Assembly (NCBI GenBank): GCA_030743915.1
Contig: JASLRP010000077.1
Location: forward strand, 1-9,892
Reading direction: 5' to 3'
Source: SAR202 cluster bacterium
Lineage (GTDB): Bacteria > Chloroflexota > Dehalococcoidia > Lucifugimonadales > UBA1123
Length of the DNA: 9,892 bases
Positions 7,094-9,892 of this stretch are shown piece by piece. A program made the translations under genes and the position numbers. Every line of letters starts with the position of its first letter. The first letter of the stretch is position 1. The notes under the pieces were generated by a model, which searched no databases, was not told where the DNA came from, and saw only the letters and a program-made list of their open reading frames with translations.

Positions 7094-8566
7094 CTATGTT
7101 CGCCACAGCAATCGAGAGTTCAACAGGAATGCTCCCAGGAGAAAGGCCACGACGCCTGCGGCGATCATCATTGCTGTGGGAGCGCCCAGACGCTGAGCGA
7201 GAATTCCCGCTGTCAGGCTGCCTATCGGCATCATGCCGAAGGAGAACATGGAGATTGATGTCACCCTGCCGCGAAACTCGTCAGGCACAATGCTCTGGAC
7301 CAGTGCGCTGGCAGTCGAAAAGAAAACCATCATGCCAACGCTGGACACAATCAGAATCGGAAATGCGAAATACAGTGAAGTAACCTGAGAGAACGCCAGC
7401 ATCGTCAAAGAGGTTAACGCGATGCTCAGGATGATCAACCGCCCTTTGTACTTGACGTTGCCAACCGAGGCCAACACCAGCGTTCCCATGACTGAACCCG
7501 CTCCCAACGATGACATGAGCAGGCCCAAACCAACCGAGCCGGTCTCGAACACCTCCGCGGCGAACACCGGCATCAGGCCGTTGAGAAACGGGAATGACAT
7601 CATCGGTGGCACGATGCTGAGCGCTATGACGCTGAGTATTATCGGTTGTCCCTTGACGTACAGGGCGCCTTCCAGCAGCCGAGAGAACGCAGTCTTGATC
7701 CTCAGTTCCGCTCTTTTGGTTTGCGGAAGTCGGATAGCCAACGCCGCTATCGCTGCCATTCCTTGCAAAACAGCCTCGATCACCAGCGCAGGACCCGGTC
7801 CAACCAGGGCCAGCAACCCGCCGCCGATGGCCGGAGCAGCCAGCCTCGTGACGCTGAATCCAAGAGAGTTCAACGCAAATGCGTTAACCAGAGATTCGCC
7901 AGGCACGGTTGTGGACACGAGTGACGCGCGGGCAGGATCGAGGATCACCCAACCAACACCCATCATCATTATGTATCCGAAAATGTGCACTGGGCCAACG
8001 TAACCCGCCAGAACGAGGGTTGCAAATACCGAAGTGACAGTGGCCTGGTAAGCATAAATGCCAGCCAGAAGTTTGCGCCTGTCCCAACTGTCCACCAACA
8101 GCCCTCCGATAGGACCGACCAGCAGAATAGGCAGCGCGTCCAGGCCCATCGCCAGCGTGGTCAGGAAAGCAGACTGAGTGATGTCATACATCAGCCAGCC
8201 GATGACAATCTGCTGCATCCAGAACCCACCGCTGGAGAAAAGCGTGGTGGCCCAGACAAACCGGTAGTTGCGGTAGCGGAATGAATCAAAGGTGTGGAGA
8301 TTTCCGGGCATCCGAATCCGGCGTGAACGGGGCCGGGCCGGGGTGGCCTGAACATCATCATGCCCCGTCGCCGGAGACTCTACGATGTCAGATGTGACAG
8401 GCGACGCGATCACGCCCTGACTGGTGGGTACCGCGATATCAGGAGCCAAACTGGCGTCAAGGCTCGTATTTTGGACCGTGTTGTAATTGGCCGCCAGCGG
8501 CTGATTATCTGCCTGCAATTGACCGCGGTTGTTATCGATGCTGCTCAAACCGATAGCTCCACACAC
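7094..8566 (-). CDS. MFS transporter, EntS/MFS_3-like exporter, with polar N-terminal extension
   Basis: This 490-residue major facilitator protein has about 12 membrane segments between residues 103 and 485. Family marks are FDSFRYRNYRFVW (93-105) just before TM1, a motif-A-like loop GGLLVDSWDRRK (154-165) between TM2 and TM3, and VPDEFRGRVTSISMF (427-441) near TM10, all typical of the MFS_3 / enterobactin exporter EntS group. It probably exports a small molecule by proton antiport. Residues 1-85 are polar, Ala/Pro/Thr/Ser-rich and absent from typical members. The start is uncertain: the GTG at 8566 lacks a clear ribosome-binding site, a TTG at 8548 has GGAG eight bases upstream, and an ATG at 8311 (residue 86) would give the conventional length but has no good Shine-Dalgarno. 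A terminator-like hairpin lies just upstream of the gene. Confidence 0.88.
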   Translation of the reverse strand: MCGAIGLSSIDNNRGQLQADNQPLAANYNTVQNTSLDASLAPDIAVPTSQGVIASPVTSDIVESPATGHDDVQATPARPRSRRIRMPGNLHTFDSFRYRNYRFVWATTLFSSGGFWMQQIVIGWLMYDITQSAFLTTLAMGLDALPILLVGPIGGLLVDSWDRRKLLAGIYAYQATVTSVFATLVLAGYVGPVHIFGYIMMMGVGWVILDPARASLVSTTVPGESLVNAFALNSLGFSVTRLAAPAIGGGLLALVGPGPALVIEAVLQGMAAIAALAIRLPQTKRAELRIKTAFSRLLEGALYVKGQPIILSVIALSIVPPMMSFPFLNGLMPVFAAEVFETGSVGLGLLMSSLGAGSVMGTLVLASVGNVKYKGRLIILSIALTSLTMLAFSQVTSLYFAFPILIVSSVGMMVFFSTASALVQSIVPDEFRGRVTSISMFSFGMMPIGSLTAGILAQRLGAPTAMMIAAGVVAFLLGAFLLNSRLLWRT

Positions 8567-8596
8567 CAGTGATTAATGAACGCTCTAAGTTAAAAC

Positions 8597-8625
8597 GCCG
8601 AGGACAATTTAGACAGTTCCTCGGC
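8597..8625 (-). terminator. Terminator-like hairpin upstream of the MFS gene
   Basis: On the minus strand GCCGAGGA pairs perfectly with TCCTCGGC around a 13-nt loop and is followed directly by GTTTTAAC. This is the layout of a modest intrinsic terminator (8-bp GC-rich stem, four T). It lies 31-59 nt upstream of the GTG at 8566, so it would either attenuate MFS transcription from a promoter further upstream or stop minus-strand transcripts arising in the intergenic region. The T-run is short, hence moderate confidence. Confidence 0.45.
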
Positions 8626-8661
8626 TGTGCCGGTCAATGGGACACTGTGTCGCTTGGGTTC

Positions 8662-8676
8662 GATGTGGACCACATC
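8662..8676. promoter_or_regulatory. Perfect 15-bp dyad, candidate operator
   Basis: GATGTGG-A-CCACATC is a perfect 7-bp inverted repeat around one central base, with partial further pairing one base outside (T8660/A8678). It has the size and symmetry of a dimeric repressor site and lies about 100 bp upstream of the MFS start, upstream of the terminator-like hairpin. The binding protein is not identifiable from the window. Confidence 0.4.
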
Positions 8677-8765
8677 AAGCTAGCAGCAAACCCACAATTC
8701 ACATTACCACGAACACCTCTGGAGCGAAACAGGAATCCTGAATATTTTTACAGCAATTTTGAGAC

Positions 8766-8792
8766 GTTAATCAACCCTTAACAATGAGTTAA
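8766..8792. promoter_or_regulatory. Cluster of GTTAA/TTAAC half-sites
   Basis: GTTAA (8766-8770), TTAAC (8778-8782) and GTTAA (8788-8792) alternate in orientation with gaps of 7 and 5 bases in an AT-rich stretch. The last two form a TTAAC-N5-GTTAA dyad. This could be a regulator site, but short AT-rich repeats arise easily by chance. Confidence 0.25.
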
Positions 8793-8954
8793 ATCTACCA
8801 GTTGTGGAGTTCGTTTCGCTCCGGGCCGCGAGCCCAATCAAGAGTGGGGTGGTTGCAATTAAGAAAGACTGCCCAGGACTCTGGTAAGCGACTCGCAACT
8901 CGAAATTCGGCTTGAACAATCTTGATTAACCATTTTGAGCCCTGAACTGTGGAT

Positions 8955-8986
8955 TGCCGCCCGCGCTTGTCTGACCGGGGGCGGCA
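8955..8986. other. GC-rich hairpin upstream of the cyclic-nucleotide-binding gene promoter
   Basis: TGCCGCCC (8955-8962) and GGGCGGCA (8979-8986) form a perfect 8-bp stem with a 16-nt loop. It ends 19 bases before the -35 hexamer at 9006. There is no T-tract on either side, so it is not a typical intrinsic terminator; it could insulate the promoter, be a binding site or be the 3' end of a small RNA. Confidence 0.35.
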
Positions 8987-9005
8987 TTGGCGTGTTCGAC
9001 AGCGG

Positions 9006-9034
9006 TTGACAACTTCAAAGTGTGTCCATATAGT
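9006..9034 (+). promoter_or_regulatory. Near-consensus sigma70 promoter for the cyclic-nucleotide-binding gene
   Basis: TTGACA (9006-9011, six of six) and TATAGT (9029-9034, five of six) are separated by the ideal 17 bases. Initiation is expected near 9041, inside an AGTATACT palindrome (9039-9046). The spacer contains ACTT-CA-AAGT, a small dyad that could bind a regulator. The untranslated leader would be about 70 nt to a possible AUU start at 9113 or about 105 nt to the ATG at 9146. Confidence 0.65.
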
Positions 9035-9100
9035 CAAAAGTATACTGGGATGGCGTATCAGTGAAGTCACTGGACCTCATCTGAGAAATATCTGCAATCT

Positions 9101-9115
9101 GAGGTACACAGCATT
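9101..9115 (+). promoter_or_regulatory. Possible ribosome-binding site with AUU start codon
   Basis: GAGGT (9101-9105) lies seven bases before ATT (9113-9115), which is in frame with the cyclic-nucleotide-binding ORF. Starting there adds MRYFDLLKTVL, which restores the usual LLK-x-V-x-x-F-x-G-L opening of these domains. The ATG at 9146 has no Shine-Dalgarno-like sequence, and no ATG, GTG or TTG exists in frame between the upstream stop (9062-9064) and 9146. Confidence 0.35.
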
Positions 9116-9145
9116 CGATATTTTGACCTTCTGAAAACCGTCCTC

Positions 9146-9892
9146 ATGTTCTCGGGCCTTTCCAACAGCGAGTTGACCGCGTTGGAGGCCATGCTGGAAG
9201 TCCAGAACATTTCGGCAGGCCAGGTCATCATCCGGCAGGAGGAAATTGGCCGGAGCCTGTACATCATCAGCCACGGCAGCGTCTCCATAACCAGAACTAC
9301 CCCCGACGGCCAACTGGTGCAACTGGCGGAGGTTCATCGAGGTGAAGTGTTTGGAGAGCTGTCAGCGCTTGACGCGGGTCCGCGCTCCGCTGACGCAACC
9401 GCGATTGACGACTGCGAACTCCTGATTTTGCAACGAGAGAAGTTCCTCACGTATGTCCAGGATCAACCTCAGGCGGCGGTCACCCTCCTGGTAACCCTCC
9501 TCTCAACCCTCAGCCAGCGCCTTCGCAGGACCGACGAAATCGTGTATGAGAGCGAGGTGACGCGTCTGCAGAAATCGAGCGAACAGATGCAGCACGCCCT
9601 GCGCGAGATGACGGAAATGAATTCTGCCTTTCAAGTGAGTCTCCGCAAGACCGACGAGACCGTCTATGAGAGCGAGATGACGCGTCTCCAGGATTGGAGC
9701 GAACAACTTCAAAACACCCTTGGCAAAATGACGGAAATTAATTCTGCTTTCCGAGAAGACAGCTCGAAACGGTTCGAAATTATCTACGCTTATCGAGACC
9801 TGATCATCAACATTGAACGGCTGTCCGAGAGGGCCAATGTGCTGTCACGGGGCTCCGCTGTCGTCGTTGTTTCCGGGATGAGAGATCTCGCT
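9146..9892 (+). CDS. Cyclic-nucleotide-binding domain protein with duplicated coiled-coil segment, 3' end outside window
   Basis: 249 codons are visible before the window ends; there is no stop. Residues 1-120 are a Crp/PKA-type cyclic-nucleotide-binding barrel: MFSGLSNSELTALEAM, QVIIRQEEIGRSLYIISHGSV, then the phosphate-binding cassette GEVFGELSALDAGPRSADAT (66-85) with Glu71 and Arg80-Ser81, the residues that hold ribose and phosphate in Crp and PKA, so ligand binding looks intact. From about residue 124 a charged helical region runs to about 235 and includes a 40-codon tandem duplication. No winged helix-turn-helix of Crp type appears in the roughly 125 residues after the barrel, so this is probably a signalling protein with another output domain beyond the window. 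The ATG at 9146 is the first conventional start but lacks a ribosome-binding site; an AUU at 9113 may be the true start. Confidence 0.82.
   Translation, partial: MFSGLSNSELTALEAMLEVQNISAGQVIIRQEEIGRSLYIISHGSVSITRTTPDGQLVQLAEVHRGEVFGELSALDAGPRSADATAIDDCELLILQREKFLTYVQDQPQAAVTLLVTLLSTLSQRLRRTDEIVYESEVTRLQKSSEQMQHALREMTEMNSAFQVSLRKTDETVYESEMTRLQDWSEQLQNTLGKMTEINSAFREDSSKRFEIIYAYRDLIINIERLSERANVLSRGSAVVVVSGMRDLA
9521..9750 (+). repeat. 120-bp in-frame tandem duplication inside the cyclic-nucleotide-binding gene
   Basis: Bases 9521-9630 and 9641-9750 align without gaps at an exact offset of 120 bp; by hand count 88 of 110 positions are identical. In protein, residues 127-162 and 167-202 share 25 of 36 residues, including TDE-x-VYESE-x-TRLQ and MTE-x-NSAF. 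A more degraded third unit may follow at residues 207-214, where Lys, Glu and Tyr keep the same 40-residue phase. Confidence 0.9.

Larger units (their letters stand above)
8567..9145. other. Long divergent intergenic region, rich in inverted repeats
   Basis: About 580 bp separate the MFS gene (minus) from the cyclic-nucleotide-binding gene (plus), far more than any other gap here. It is more AT-rich than the neighbouring genes near 8567-8800. Short open frames at 8569-8781 (plus) and 8795-9070 (minus) show no ribosome-binding site or recognisable domain and were not called. The region holds the hairpin, dyad, half-site cluster, GC-rich stem and promoter listed separately, plus a weaker inverted repeat AATCAAGA (8836-8843) / TCTTGATT (8920-8927). 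An unannotated small RNA within 8800-8990 is possible but not demonstrated. Confidence 0.6.

Noticed and set aside
8569..9070. Two small open frames (plus 8569-8781, minus 8795-9070) in the long intergenic region
   Set aside because: No Shine-Dalgarno, no recognisable motif, and they overlap inverted repeats; chance frames are more likely.
9067..9337. Minus-strand frames over the start of the cyclic-nucleotide-binding gene
   Set aside because: They are antisense to a gene with a clear phosphate-binding cassette and have no support of their own.
1..9892. Search by eye for tRNA, rRNA, CRISPR arrays, insertion sequences and attachment sites
   Set aside because: No cloverleaf, spaced direct repeats, transposase motifs or terminal inverted repeats were recognised; a covariance-model search was not possible here.

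Overview
The window carries ten protein genes of a free-living, moderately GC-rich bacterium, eight of them complete. The mix is two MaoC-type dehydratase halves, a PaaG-like crotonase, a metal-dependent amidohydrolase, an LLM-class (probably F420-dependent) oxidoreductase and an aldo/keto reductase. Next to them lie a low-affinity phosphate transporter cassette and an EntS-like MFS exporter. This recalls Chloroflexota of the Dehalococcoidia/SAR202 type, which carry many paralogues of these catabolic families. That assignment is inferred from family content; no rRNA or other marker gene is present.

Left part (1-4901), catabolic genes. On the minus strand a crotonase (690-1484), a MaoC N-terminal-type protein (166-660) and the start of its MaoC partner (1-117, cut by the window) are closely spaced and probably form one operon. 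Divergent from it on the plus strand are an amidohydrolase (1636-2868) and an LLM oxidoreductase (2952-3911). Two sigma70-like promoters stand back to back in the 151-nt gap between the crotonase and the amidohydrolase. An aldo/keto reductase (3915-4901, minus) meets the LLM gene tail to tail with only 3 nt between stop codons. Together these could activate, oxidise and hydrolyse an organic substrate and pass acyl-CoA products through hydration or isomerisation; the substrate cannot be read from the sequence.

Middle part (4946-6965), phosphate uptake, all minus strand: a stand-alone Lrp/AsnC ligand-binding (RAM) domain protein without a DNA-binding domain, a DUF47/PhoU-like protein, and a PiT-family phosphate permease. 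The DUF47-PiT pair is a known module; the RAM protein upstream is a possible small-molecule sensor for it.

Right part (7094-9892): an MFS exporter (minus) with an unusual polar N-terminal extension diverges from a cyclic-nucleotide-binding protein (plus, cut by the window end). The roughly 580-bp gap between them is the only long non-coding stretch. It is rich in structure: a terminator-like hairpin facing the MFS gene, a perfect 15-bp dyad, a cluster of GTTAA/TTAAC half-sites, a GC-rich hairpin and a near-consensus promoter reading into the cyclic-nucleotide-binding gene. That gene has an intact cyclic-nucleotide phosphate-binding cassette, then an exact 40-codon tandem duplication of its C-helix/coiled-coil segment where a Crp-type helix-turn-helix would be expected. 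It may also start at a non-canonical AUU codon. No tRNA, rRNA, CRISPR array or insertion sequence was seen.
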